A DNA stretch of 64,000 bases from positions 248,001 to 312,000 of the forward strand of contig NZ_JBJDLK010000004.1 in the NCBI RefSeq assembly GCF_045762675.1, written 5' to 3'. Shown piece by piece: positions 10,001 through 17,659 of this stretch. The position numbers were made by a program, and so were the translations under genes. The first letter of the stretch is position 1, and the number at the start of each line of letters is the position of its first letter. The DNA comes from Elizabethkingia meningoseptica_A (GTDB lineage Bacteria > Bacteroidota > Bacteroidia > Flavobacteriales > Weeksellaceae). Below the pieces are notes generated by a model. That model saw only the letters and a list, made by a program, of their open reading frames with translations. It did not search any database and was not told the origin of the DNA.

Positions 10001-10247
10001 GATAGCTGAGAGCCTGTTCCAGAGAGGAGTAATTAATAGCGCTTTCATCGGCAAAGATACCTTTGAAATCGGAGCTTGAATAAAGAAATGAAGTATTGGT
10101 CGCTTTACTAAGCTTTTCGAATACTTTGGCAATAGGCACCTGATTTCCTTTTTTTATACTGGTGCCGGTTGTGGTAGTCTGCCCGTAATGAATCACAGGA
10201 AGTCCTACCGTTACCAATAACGCAATAGATATTGCTGTTTTTTTCAT
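7041..10247 (-). CDS. SusC/RagA TonB-linked outer-membrane protein with N-terminal STN signalling domain
   Basis: The 1068-residue protein has a signal peptide, then a Secretin/TonB N-terminal (STN) domain at about residues 35-105 (PIAKVFEKLSKATNTSFLY..). A TonB-box-like segment (IDEVVLIGYGTQKKKDVSGS) follows, then a plug domain and a beta-barrel ending in aromatic Phe (GVSMKF). The plug has the usual SusC signatures GKAPGVQV, IRGIGTL, PLIVVDGFPL and GSRGANGVVLIQTKQG. An STN domain in a SusC protein is known to contact a FecR-type anti-sigma factor when ligand is bound. A fecR gene and a sigma gene lie directly upstream, so this transporter probably regulates its own operon. Confidence 0.94.
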   Translation of the reverse strand: MKKTAISIALLVTVGLPVIHYGQTTTTGTSIKKGNQVPIAKVFEKLSKATNTSFLYSSSDFKGIFADESAINYSSLEQALSYLKSHYPVEYEKRNNTVVLRKTASKNITRKEILPSVKTDTASTKEKKIDEVVLIGYGTQKKKDVSGSIASIGSKDLTGVATSNFGEMIVGKAPGVQVTQSNATPGSSPTIRIRGIGTLTAGVNPLIVVDGFPLSEGSDINSIDPASIESIDILKDAASSAIYGSRGANGVVLIQTKQGKKGRTEVSVDSYYGIQSVASNNKVVDAYQMAVFMKESRDNNYLSKGTNRSINDDTATRKAKGASLRELIPDYLTPYLNGAPGLTNNNWYKTIFRDAPVSNTTFNVNGGTDKSRYSFTGSYFNQKGIVIGTDYEKYSSNINLSTDLSDNLKIGVSVTPSYSSGNIFDMVDGGRTYNVVQMASTMYPFFAPRDANGNLLISQQIKANTPTDAALVENPVAIAEMTKRKYSNLRIFGDVFAELKILKDFKYKISVGGDYTSYEYNFFDPSTVGSYRTPAPDVTSASRTDYIRKNYLLENLLTYNKRINEHSFSALAGQSFQKENYNEVRTVAGSFPDNSITNIAGGTSFNVNVNEYKWTLLSYFGRISYSYANRYSIMGSYRRDGSSRFGDNSKWGDFYAFSLAWSLSNEDFFPKNKFIDPVKLRFSVGNNGNNQIPNFGAKSLMRKENYVFGGILAPGYRAFTAPNPDISWEKAKSTNFGIDFSLFNKYLNVSGDYYILNRTGLLLDVPVPEQTGYSTSLQNIGEVRNTGLELQLSLKPLHIGKDFEYNSSFNFSTNKNKVLALANGQSQIITGANNFSITKVGGSIGEMYGYNILGVYKNLEQINSTPHITGTLVGDYIMEDLNGDGIIDERDKKSFGSGVPKYILGLTNNFKYKNFELNFTLYSELGKRVYNGDMVSIGEAGEGFGVPSQYYFDNRYNPETNPNGFFAMPNMNFSNNRKEARTSSIFFKKADYLRLRSVRLAYNVPQEILSALNIRAIQLYVMGNNLFTITPYKGQNIDATTDNVLTQGYDNGYYPVSRSVSLGVSMKF

Positions 10248-10301
10248 ACATTTGACGGTTAATTTATTAGACTTTAGCGAGTTTATATAATTAATGTGTA
10301 T

Positions 10302-10327
10302 GCACCGATAACCCCCATTATCGGTGC
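10302..10327. other. Strong hairpin between fecR and susC
   Basis: The inverted repeat GCACCGATAA / TTATCGGTGC is separated by a 6-base loop. A T-run follows only on the plus strand. On the minus strand, where the flanking genes lie, the run precedes the stem. It is therefore not a classical terminator for fecR; it may stabilise an mRNA end or partly uncouple fecR from susC. Confidence 0.6.
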
Positions 10328-10331
10328 TTTT

Positions 10332-11150
10332 TTATTTTAGTATTATAGTGTTGTCATTACTTTTTTCTGGTTTAAGGTTGAACGGATAACAGATAACAGA
10401 TAAAACTTCATTCAGGTTTCCTGAAAAAGAACCTTTAATCTGCTTATTTCTGTACTGTGCAGGATAGTCTATTTCTACATGGTAAACTTCTTCCAGTTGG
10501 CTGATAACCTTTTCAAAAGGCTCGTCATTAAATGAAAAATTCTTTTTAGAATTTACGGCATAGTAGTGGTGTGATTCGTTATTCGCATTCTTGCTCCAGG
10601 TTTCGTCAGGTAGCAAATACGTAATTTTTCCTGAGTGGTTAATTTTCACTTTACCTTCAAATAATTCTACTTTCTGCTCTTCACTTGTCTGGTCCAGGAA
10701 GAATTTTGTTCCCAGTACCTGAACCGTGAAATCATGTGCATTAATATGAAAAGGTTTTGTTTTGTCTTTGGCAATATTAAAAACTGCTTTACCTGTAAAT
10801 GTAATTTTTCGGTCTGTTTCTCCAAAATCAGGAGCGAGTTCCATGGTACTATGAGGCTGTAAGGAAACTATACTACCATCGGGCAAATTTATCTGCTTTG
10901 TACTGTTTGTGCTGGAAAATACACGAATCTCTGGAGTCACAGGATTTATAAATCTGAAAAAATAAAAACCAAACCCCAAAACGATTACAGCAGCAGCAAT
11001 CCAGTAAAACTTTTTAAAGTTGATGGAAGCTTGTGTTTTTTGTTCGATACCCTGCCAGATACGATCATCGGTTTCCTTATCTATTTTTTCCTGCTCTTTT
11101 GAAACTTCTTCCCAGTTTCTTTTGAAATCTTCATCTTCGAATTTGTTCAT
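10332..11150 (-). CDS. FecR family anti-sigma factor
   Basis: The 272-residue protein has a cytoplasmic N-terminus of about 45 residues, one membrane helix (FYWIAAAVIVLGFGFYFFRF) and a periplasmic FecR domain. The FecR part includes INLPDGSIVSLQPHSTMEL, ITFTGKAVFNIAKDKTKPF and FTVQVLGTKFFL. The C-terminal segment (FNDEPFEKVISQLEEVYHVEIDY..IKGSFSGNLNEVLSVIC) is the DUF4974-type domain common in Bacteroidota FecR proteins. It should hold the sigma factor at the membrane and release it when the STN domain of the neighbouring SusC signals. It sits between the sigma gene (upstream) and susC (downstream). Confidence 0.93.
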   Translation of the reverse strand: MNKFEDEDFKRNWEEVSKEQEKIDKETDDRIWQGIEQKTQASINFKKFYWIAAAVIVLGFGFYFFRFINPVTPEIRVFSSTNSTKQINLPDGSIVSLQPHSTMELAPDFGETDRKITFTGKAVFNIAKDKTKPFHINAHDFTVQVLGTKFFLDQTSEEQKVELFEGKVKINHSGKITYLLPDETWSKNANNESHHYYAVNSKKNFSFNDEPFEKVISQLEEVYHVEIDYPAQYRNKQIKGSFSGNLNEVLSVICYPFNLKPEKSNDNTIILK

Positions 11151-11199
11151 ATTAGTTATTACGCAGGAACTCTCAAATCGTCAACCCATAAATATGATT

Positions 11200-11280
11200 T
11201 TTTTAACACAAAGGCACAAATTGTTATATTATAAGTGGAATTTTAAGGCACAAAAAATCAAAGATTTTCAGAAGTTTAAT
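11200..11280. repeat. Degenerate copy of the dispersed intergenic repeat
   Basis: The gap between the sigma and fecR genes carries short pieces resembling the repeat family seen at 12.9, 24.5 and 40.9 kb. These include ACACAAAGGCACAAA and the hairpin AAAATC-AAA-GATTTT at about 11254-11268. The rest of the unit is not recognisable. Confidence 0.45.
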
Positions 11281-11437
11281 ACAGTGTCAAATGTTTTTTA
11301 GGATTGTCCATAACCTATTGCGTAGCAATTAGTGCCCAGAAAAACAATAGAATATAGATAGGACTTGTGCCTTGGTGTTCAAACTGTAGGTCACTATAAG
11401 CGACGATGCTTAGCCTGAGACCTCAATGTTTAGTGTG

Positions 11438-11950
11438 TCAGAAAAAAGAGCTCAGATTGGTTTTAAGGAATAGTAATACTTTGTTTACATGTTTTGCAAC
11501 TGCATTTTTAGAGATGTTGTGTTCTCTGGCAATCTGAGAATAACTTAAGCCATCCATTTTATGTTTAAGGAAAAATGCTTTGCTTTTTTCAGGAATGGTT
11601 TCCAACAGCCTGTCGAGTTTTTTAGACCGGCTGATAAAAATTTCTTCATCAGCTTCTTCATTGGAAGCTTCGGATTGGATATTTTCTTCCAGCGCTGAAA
11701 AAGACAGTTTATTTTTTCTGTAAAAATTTGAAATCTCCTGTTTAGCGGTTTTGAAAACAACCGCACCCATATTTTCATGGGTTAAAGAATGTCTGTGTTT
11801 CCACAAATGAACAAAAATATCCTGTACAACATCTTCAATATCATCTTTTCCGTGAATATATTTTTTCACAAAATAAAAGACCTGATGCTTGTATTCGGTA
11901 TATATTTTTCTGAATGAAGACTCCACGTTTAAATTCTTTTCATGTGTCAA
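11438..11950 (-). CDS. ECF-type RNA polymerase sigma factor
   Basis: The 170-residue protein has a sigma region 2 (VFYFVKKYIHGKDDIEDVVQDIFVHLW, split here over about residues 24-51) and a region 4 helix-turn-helix (LSYSQIAREHNISKNAVAKHV) near the C-terminus. This is the two-domain layout of sigma-70 ECF factors. The fecR gene follows about 290 bases downstream, and a susC with an STN domain after that, so it very likely belongs to the FecI-like class controlled by cell-surface signalling. The 290-base spacer, with repeat debris in it, is longer than usual for a sigma/fecR pair. Confidence 0.92.
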   Translation of the reverse strand: MTHEKNLNVESSFRKIYTEYKHQVFYFVKKYIHGKDDIEDVVQDIFVHLWKHRHSLTHENMGAVVFKTAKQEISNFYRKNKLSFSALEENIQSEASNEEADEEIFISRSKKLDRLLETIPEKSKAFFLKHKMDGLSYSQIAREHNISKNAVAKHVNKVLLFLKTNLSSFF

Positions 11951-11964
11951 TAAAACTATTCGGG

Positions 11965-11972
11965 CAAAAGTA
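11965..11972 (-). promoter_or_regulatory. Predicted -7 box for the ECF sigma gene
   Basis: On the minus strand the site reads TACTTTTG, an exact TAnnTTTG match, 14 bases before the start codon. No convincing -33 element is seen, which could mean dependence on another sigma factor or an activator. Confidence 0.4.
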
Positions 11973-12126
11973 TTGAAAACAAAATACTTGTGTTAAATAT
12001 AGTATATTAATTCTTATTAATAGTATCTTCATAAATTATCAGGTAAATTCAGTATCAGCAAGTTATCGTGTAAGTTAAGTATACGTCATACCTGCTTATG
12101 TTTTCCCGGGCTCTTTAAAAATTACC

Positions 12127-12134
12127 TATTTTTG
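12127..12134 (+). promoter_or_regulatory. Predicted -7 box for the nitroreductase gene
   Basis: TATTTTTG matches TAnnTTTG exactly and lies about 60 bases before the start codon. No TTG was found at the usual spacing. Confidence 0.45.
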
Positions 12135-12196
12135 TACAGCAAAAGAACAGGCAGAAACAAGGCATTCTGCTTTACTATTTATATAAGAATAAAAAG

Positions 12197-12709
12197 ATGG
12201 AGACAAACGCAGAAATTTTAGAAAAAATTATAAAGTCCAGGAGAAGTATTTTTCCTAAAGATTATACTACTGAACAAATTCCACAGGAGGTTCTGGATAA
12301 AATCCTTGAGTCGGCAAACTATGCTCCAAGTCATAAGAAAACCAACCCATGGAGATTCAGGGTTTTTCAGGGAATGGAAAAAACAGAATTAGGAGAAACA
12401 CTGGCAGGTTTATATAAAGCCACAACAGCACCCGAAACCTTTTTAGAAAAAAAATATCTTGATATTTCAGATAAGGTGAGCAAAGCAAATACGGTGGTGA
12501 GTATCGTTGCTCATTTTAGTGGTAAGGTTCCGGAATGGGAAGAAGTAGCAGCTACGGCAATGGCTGTACAGAATATGTACCTGATGGCTACAGCTTATAA
12601 TGTAGGCTGCTATTGGAGTTCTCCGGGAATGATTCACCATATGGGTGATTACCTTCAGCTGGAAGAAAATGAAAAATGCTTGGGATTTTTCTATCTGGGA
12701 ATGAAATAA
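12197..12709 (+). CDS. Nitroreductase family protein
   Basis: The 170-residue protein fits the short FMN-dependent nitroreductase family. It has the opening basic motif (KSRRSIFPKDYT, phosphate binding), the segment SANYAPSHKKTNPWRFRVF, and a C-terminal part (AVQNMYLMATAYNVGCYWSSPG) that forms the dimer-interface flavin pocket. The family reduces nitro compounds, quinones or flavins with NAD(P)H, usually as a homodimer in the cytoplasm. It is slightly short at the C-terminus but complete. It stands alone, and no neighbour tells its natural substrate. Confidence 0.9.
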   Translation: METNAEILEKIIKSRRSIFPKDYTTEQIPQEVLDKILESANYAPSHKKTNPWRFRVFQGMEKTELGETLAGLYKATTAPETFLEKKYLDISDKVSKANTVVSIVAHFSGKVPEWEEVAATAMAVQNMYLMATAYNVGCYWSSPGMIHHMGDYLQLEENEKCLGFFYLGMK

Positions 12710-13439
12710 GATCATCTGATTTAAAAACATTTTATCTGCTAAATCTGTAATATCAGTGAGATAATAGATCCTCACGCAGATGTTGCGGATTTTGCAGATT
12801 ATTAAATACTTCTGGTAGGAAACATAGAACTCTTTTAACGAGCATTCGTGTCATGCCGTAGGCATCTATACTGCAACTGGATTATAGACGGTCTTTATAA
12901 TTGAGTATGTCATTGAAAATTACCTATTGACTCACGCGGTTAAAAGCTTTTGAGCCTTTTGTTGTTAATAACTTCTCGATACAAAATTCTTTCAGAATTT
13001 CACTCGAAGTGACGGAATGATATATTAATGTTTTTTACCAGTAAGGAACTGCATAGGTTCTTAAGGTCGCATCAGTCTGGGTAATTTAAAAATTATGTGA
13101 GATTGTAAAGGCAAAGAAAATCTTTGATTTTCTACCTTATGTGAACTTTTGTATCCTCAAAGGAGTAAACTCAGGTGATTAAAAGCTTTTGTGTCTTTTG
13201 TGGTTTTTCTTTCAACCATTAAGATATTAAGTTTATTAAGCAGTATGTTTCAAGCTAATTGCCTTAACTTCTTAATGATAATTTTTTTTTAGCTTTTATG
13301 GTAGAGATGCTTTCAGCATGACAACAGACGGGTTATTGCTCATTACTAATTACTCATAGCTTATTACCATTTACCCATTTCTCTCATTAGCACATCATCA
13401 AATATTCAAATTTGTTTATTATTCAGGTATTGATGTGTT
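12710..13439. repeat. Gene-free gap with intergenic repeats
   Basis: No gene was found in this 730-base gap between converging genes. It holds at least two repeat types. The first is a stretch around 12770-12808 with short direct repeats of GCAGAT. The second is a copy of the dispersed repeat family at about 12941-13280, in reverse orientation to the copies at 24.5 and 40.9 kb. That copy includes the hairpin GAAAATC-TTT-GATTTTC (13116-13132) and the segment ACAAAATTCTTTCAGAATTT. A small palindrome ATGCCGTAGGCAT lies near 12854. Confidence 0.8.
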
Positions 13440-13805
13440 TTAGTTTCCGTATGGCTTAAAACCCAGATCTTTTTTCCAGCTTTCCCCATATTTTGTATTA
13501 AGATATTTTACAAGGATTTTGTTATTCTCCACAGCATTCCGGGAAGCCTCAGGAGAAACTAAGCAACCTTTATTATGAACATCAATTCCGTATTTTTCTT
13601 TGAATTTTCTCCCGTCTATTCCAGCAAAGCCAAACTGAATAAAAGCAGCGGTTTTATTTTTAATCAGGTTTAAATAATTTTCTTCGTTAGCATATACGAA
13701 TGTTGTAAGCTCTGATGGTTTTTTGAAGGGTATATTTTTATTTTGTCCGGATATACAGACTGAAAATAAAAAAATGAAGGTAAAGAGTATGGATGATTTT
13801 AACAT
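13440..13805 (-). CDS. Small exported protein, possible FEKKY-type domain
   Basis: The open frame extends upstream to 14024, but I chose the internal Met because it starts a clear signal peptide (KSSILFTFIFLFSVCISGQ) and gives a 121-residue protein. The longer N-terminal part looks like non-coding translation. The mature part contains FKEKYGIDVHNKGC, which resembles the motif of the small FEKKY-domain proteins common in flavobacteria; that assignment is tentative. It ends in a Trp/Lys-rich tail (YGESWKKDLGFKPYGN). It is divergent from the metal-efflux operon, and function is unknown. Confidence 0.6.
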   Translation of the reverse strand: MLKSSILFTFIFLFSVCISGQNKNIPFKKPSELTTFVYANEENYLNLIKNKTAAFIQFGFAGIDGRKFKEKYGIDVHNKGCLVSPEASRNAVENNKILVKYLNTKYGESWKKDLGFKPYGN

Positions 13806-14013
13806 GATATGCTGTTTATCTGTAAAGACGAAATAATGCAATGAAAGGTTGGAACAGAATTGTGAACATAAAATTATTAATAAGAAATTACTAACAAATA
13901 TCAGCATGGAACTATCGCCCAATCTGTCTGTGTTTATGAATTCATAATAAAATTCCATTATTTTAATACACTCTAAATCATAGTTTTCATTTTTTTCTTT
14001 CCAAAAATTGGAA

Positions 14014-14021
14014 TATTTTTG
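14014..14021 (+). promoter_or_regulatory. Predicted -7 box of the metal-efflux operon
   Basis: TATTTTTG is an exact TAnnTTTG match. It overlaps the most upstream ATG of the next gene, which argues that translation really starts further downstream, for example at the GTG at 14040. Confidence 0.5.
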
Positions 14022-14039
14022 CACTGCAACCTGAGCATA

Positions 14040-14429
14040 GTGAAAAAGTATTTTGCAATCATATTACTGGTTTTCTATCTTTTTTCTTCAACAGAATTAA
14101 GTCAGGTGATAAAACTGCCTATTTTTATCGAACACTTCAAAGAACACTCAAAGGCGAATCCTGGGTTAACCCTATTCGGGTTTATCAAGCTTCATTATTT
14201 TAACGGTGATCCCGATGCTCCGGATTATGAAACGAATATGAAGCTGCCTTTCAAAAAGCACAATCTCTATTTTGTAACATCTACTATTGTTCAGGATGTT
14301 CCAAAAGATTTCAGACTGGAAATTAAAGCACCAAGCTTCAAAGAACTTCAATCTAAAAATTTCTTCTATACTATTGGTGAAATTCACTCACCGCAATTTT
14401 CCATCTTTCAGCCGCCAAAGACCATCTGA
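14040..14429 (+). CDS. Small exported protein at the head of the czc operon
   Basis: This frame is also open from an ATG at 14019, but that codon overlaps a predicted promoter box. I prefer the GTG at 14040, which begins a signal-peptide-like stretch (KKYFAIILLVFYLFSSTELS). The mature protein of about 105 residues has no family that I recognise. It carries a His-rich segment (IEHFKEHSKANPG, later KLHYF and KKHNLYF) that could contact metal, and ends with HSPQFSIFQPPKTI. It lies 68 bases before czcA on the same strand, so it is probably part of the efflux operon, perhaps as a periplasmic accessory. That role is inference. Confidence 0.65.
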   Translation: MKKYFAIILLVFYLFSSTELSQVIKLPIFIEHFKEHSKANPGLTLFGFIKLHYFNGDPDAPDYETNMKLPFKKHNLYFVTSTIVQDVPKDFRLEIKAPSFKELQSKNFFYTIGEIHSPQFSIFQPPKTI

Positions 14430-14497
14430 TTTTTAAAGTTATAGCCCATTCTTTCACAAACAAGGATGAAATTTCAACGTTTAAAAATTAGATTTTT

Positions 14498-17400
14498 ATG
14501 CTAAATAAAATCATTGAGTTATCTATTAAAAATAAACTCATTATTGGTCTTATGACCTTGGCATTGGTTGTCTACGGTATTATAGAATTACGTAAACTTC
14601 CTATCGATGCAGTACCGGATATTACGGATAATCAGGTACAGATTATTACAACTTCGCCTTCACTTGGAGCACCCGATGTGGAGCGATTTATCACCTTCCC
14701 AATAGAGCAGGTTTGCCGGAATATTGTGGGGGTAAAACAAATCCGTAGTTTTTCCAGGTTTGGACTATCGGTTATTACCATTGTTTTCAATGAAGAAACA
14801 AATGTATACCTTGCCCGTCAGCAGGTTGCCGAACGTTTGCAACAGGTTTCCCAGGAAATTCCGAAAGAAATTGGTGTACCTGCAATGGCTCCTATTACAA
14901 CAGGACTAGGGGAGGTTTACCAGTATATTGTCCGTCCTAAAAAAGGTTATGAACATCGTTATTCAGCTATGGAGCTGCGTACCATTCAGGACTGGATTGT
15001 AAGAAGACAGTTGCTCGGCGTAGAAGGTGTAGCAGATGTTGCCAGCTTTGGAGGAGATCTGAAGCAATATGAAATTGCGATAAAACCGGCACAGTTAAAA
15101 GCGGTTGGTATCACCATGCAGGAGCTTTTTACGGCGGTAGAAAATAACAACCAGAATGCAGGAGGTGCCTATATTGAAAAAGGTCCCAAAGCCTTATTTA
15201 TCCGTACCGAAGGATTGACAAAAAATATTAATGATATTGAGAATATTGTTGTAAAGAATCTTCCGGATGGCACACCCGTATTGGTGAAAAATATTGCTGA
15301 GGTAAAACTTGGCAAAGCCATAAAATACGGAGCCATGACCTATAATGGTAAAGGGGAGGTCGCCGGGGCTGTTGTTATGATGATGAAAGGAGGAAATTCT
15401 AATCAGGTAATTGACAAAATTAAAATACGGGTTGCAGAAATTCAGAAAACACTTCCGGAAGGAGTTAAAATAGAGCCTTTCCTAGACAGGACAAAAATGG
15501 TGAATAATGCGATTGGTACGGTTTCTAAAAACTTAATCGAAGGAGCTCTTATCGTGGTATTTGTATTGGTATTGTTCTTGGGTAACTTCCGTGCCGGTTT
15601 TATAGTGGCATCGGTTATTCCGCTGGCCATGCTGTTCGCTATTATTATGATGAACATCTTTGGGGTGAGCGGAAACCTGATGAGTCTTGGTGCACTGGAT
15701 TTCGGATTAATTGTAGATGGTGCCGTTATTATTGTGGAAGCTGTATTACACCGCTTACATTCTATAAAAGGAAAAGAAGGTGATCAAATATCCGGTGACG
15801 AAATGGATCGGGAGGTGAAATCTTCTGCCGGAAAAATGATGAATTCCGCGGTCTTCGGGCAGGTGATTATTCTTATTGTATATCTTCCGATTTTATCACT
15901 TCAGGGAATAGAAGGTAAAATGTTTAAACCAATGGCGCAGACCGTTGCTTTTGCATTAATTGGTGCTTTTATTTTATCATTGACTTATGTGCCGATGATG
16001 AGTTCTGTATTTCTTTCCAGAAAAATACAGACAAAACCTACTTTCTCAGACCGAATGATAGAAAAACTGGTGGCTTTCTATGAAAAGAGCCTTGTAAAAG
16101 TACTGAAGTCTTCGAAGGTGGTAATGGTTGTGGTATTGGCTTTATTTGGTATCGCTGTATTGATATTATCCAGACTGGGAGGTGAATTTATTCCGAGCCT
16201 TCCGGAAGGAGATTTTGCGGTGGATACCAGAGTTCTGCCGGGAAGCAGTCTGAAAACTTCTACGGATGTTGTATTAAAGAGCCAGCAGGTGCTGCTTAAT
16301 AAGTTTCCCGAAATTAAAAAAATCGTAGGGAAAACCGGAAGCAGCGAAATTCCTACAGACCCTATGCCTCTGGACGCCAGTGATCTGATGATTATCCTTA
16401 AGGACCGGAAAGAGTGGACTTCTGCAGATAATTATGATGAACTGGCCGAAAAAATGCAGCAGGAACTGCAAAAGAATATGCTGGGCGTTACGTATTCTTT
16501 CCAGTATCCGGTCGCTATGAGGTTTAATGAACTGATGACAGGAGCCCGTCAGGATGTTGTTTGTAAAATATTCGGAGAAAATCTGGATACCTTGAAGGTG
16601 TATTCAGAAAAGCTTGCCGCTGTGGTAAAAAAAGTAAATGGTGCTCAGAATATTTATGTGGAACCGGTTTCGGGATTGTCACAAATCGTTGTGAACTATA
16701 ACAGAAATGCTCTGGCGCAGTATGGTCTGAATGTGTCGGATGTAAATAATGTAGTAAATGCTGCGTTTGCAGGCAGAACTTCAGGTTCTGTTTTTGAAGG
16801 TGAAAAGAAATTTGATCTTGTGGTGCGTATGGATGGTGAGGAAAGACAAAAACTGGAAGATGTTCAGAATTTATTGCTGACGACTTCTTCCGGAGTAAAT
16901 ATTCCGTTGAAAAGTGTTGCCGAGGTTGATATTAAAGAAAGTGTAAACCAGATTCAGCGGGAGAATGCAGCACGGAGAATTATCGTAGGGTTTAATGTTC
17001 GTAGCCGCGATATTCAGTCTACGGTAAATGATCTCCAGAATCTTGTAGGGAAACAGCTGAAGCTTCCGGCAGGATATTCCATTACGTATGGTGGGAATTT
17101 CGAAAATTTACAGGAAGCAAAAGCAAGGTTAGGAATTGCAGTTCCGGTTTCATTGCTTCTGATTTTACTGATGCTGTATTTTGCTTTCCGTTCGGTGAAA
17201 TACGGACTGATTATTTTTACGGCTATTCCGCTTTCTGCTATCGGAGGAGTATTCGCATTGTGGATGCGGGGAATGGATTTCAGTATTTCTGCAGGGATTG
17301 GTTTTATTGCACTTTTCGGTGTAGCTGTTTTGAACGGAATTGTACTGATCGCAGAGTTTAACCGCCAGAAAACTGAGAAAGACAGCCTGTGGGAAGTTGT

Positions 17401-17647
17401 TTTGGTGGGTGGTAAAAACCGTTTGCGACCGGTACTGATGACTGCAACTGTGGCTTCACTAGGATTTCTTCCAATGGCACTGAGCAACGGTGAAGGTGCT
17501 GAAGTTCAGCGACCGCTGGCTACCGTAGTAATTGGTGGTTTAGTGCTGGCCACATTCTTAACGTTGTATGTATTACCTATACTTTATATTTTCTTTGAAA
17601 AGAGATCATTTAACAAAATAAAACCTGTTTCTGAAACAGAAAATTAA
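14498..17647 (+). CDS. czcA: CzcA-type heavy-metal efflux RND transporter
   Basis: The 1049-residue protein has full RND layout: two sets of membrane helices around two large periplasmic loops. The start (LRKLPIDAVPDITDNQVQI) is typical of heavy-metal RND pumps. The helix-4 motif DFGLIVDGAVIIVEA (residues 401-415) has the DFG...DG...E pattern of pumps for divalent ions (Zn, Co, Cd, Ni). CusA-type Cu/Ag pumps differ at this motif. The last position is Ala where Asn is usual. It is an inner-membrane proton antiporter that works with the CzcB adaptor and CzcC channel encoded directly downstream. The metal specificity is inferred from the motif only. Confidence 0.92.
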   Translation: MLNKIIELSIKNKLIIGLMTLALVVYGIIELRKLPIDAVPDITDNQVQIITTSPSLGAPDVERFITFPIEQVCRNIVGVKQIRSFSRFGLSVITIVFNEETNVYLARQQVAERLQQVSQEIPKEIGVPAMAPITTGLGEVYQYIVRPKKGYEHRYSAMELRTIQDWIVRRQLLGVEGVADVASFGGDLKQYEIAIKPAQLKAVGITMQELFTAVENNNQNAGGAYIEKGPKALFIRTEGLTKNINDIENIVVKNLPDGTPVLVKNIAEVKLGKAIKYGAMTYNGKGEVAGAVVMMMKGGNSNQVIDKIKIRVAEIQKTLPEGVKIEPFLDRTKMVNNAIGTVSKNLIEGALIVVFVLVLFLGNFRAGFIVASVIPLAMLFAIIMMNIFGVSGNLMSLGALDFGLIVDGAVIIVEAVLHRLHSIKGKEGDQISGDEMDREVKSSAGKMMNSAVFGQVIILIVYLPILSLQGIEGKMFKPMAQTVAFALIGAFILSLTYVPMMSSVFLSRKIQTKPTFSDRMIEKLVAFYEKSLVKVLKSSKVVMVVVLALFGIAVLILSRLGGEFIPSLPEGDFAVDTRVLPGSSLKTSTDVVLKSQQVLLNKFPEIKKIVGKTGSSEIPTDPMPLDASDLMIILKDRKEWTSADNYDELAEKMQQELQKNMLGVTYSFQYPVAMRFNELMTGARQDVVCKIFGENLDTLKVYSEKLAAVVKKVNGAQNIYVEPVSGLSQIVVNYNRNALAQYGLNVSDVNNVVNAAFAGRTSGSVFEGEKKFDLVVRMDGEERQKLEDVQNLLLTTSSGVNIPLKSVAEVDIKESVNQIQRENAARRIIVGFNVRSRDIQSTVNDLQNLVGKQLKLPAGYSITYGGNFENLQEAKARLGIAVPVSLLLILLMLYFAFRSVKYGLIIFTAIPLSAIGGVFALWMRGMDFSISAGIGFIALFGVAVLNGIVLIAEFNRQKTEKDSLWEVVLVGGKNRLRPVLMTATVASLGFLPMALSNGEGAEVQRPLATVVIGGLVLATFLTLYVLPILYIFFEKRSFNKIKPVSETEN

Positions 17648-17659
17648 GATTTAACAGTT

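Noticed and set aside
12710..13439. CRISPR array in the repeat-rich gap
   Set aside because: No regularly spaced identical repeats of 25-40 bases and no cas genes. The repeats are long and degenerate.
13806..14024. N-terminal extension of the exported protein that ends at 13440
   Set aside because: The extension contains no signal or domain, and an internal Met starts a proper signal peptide.
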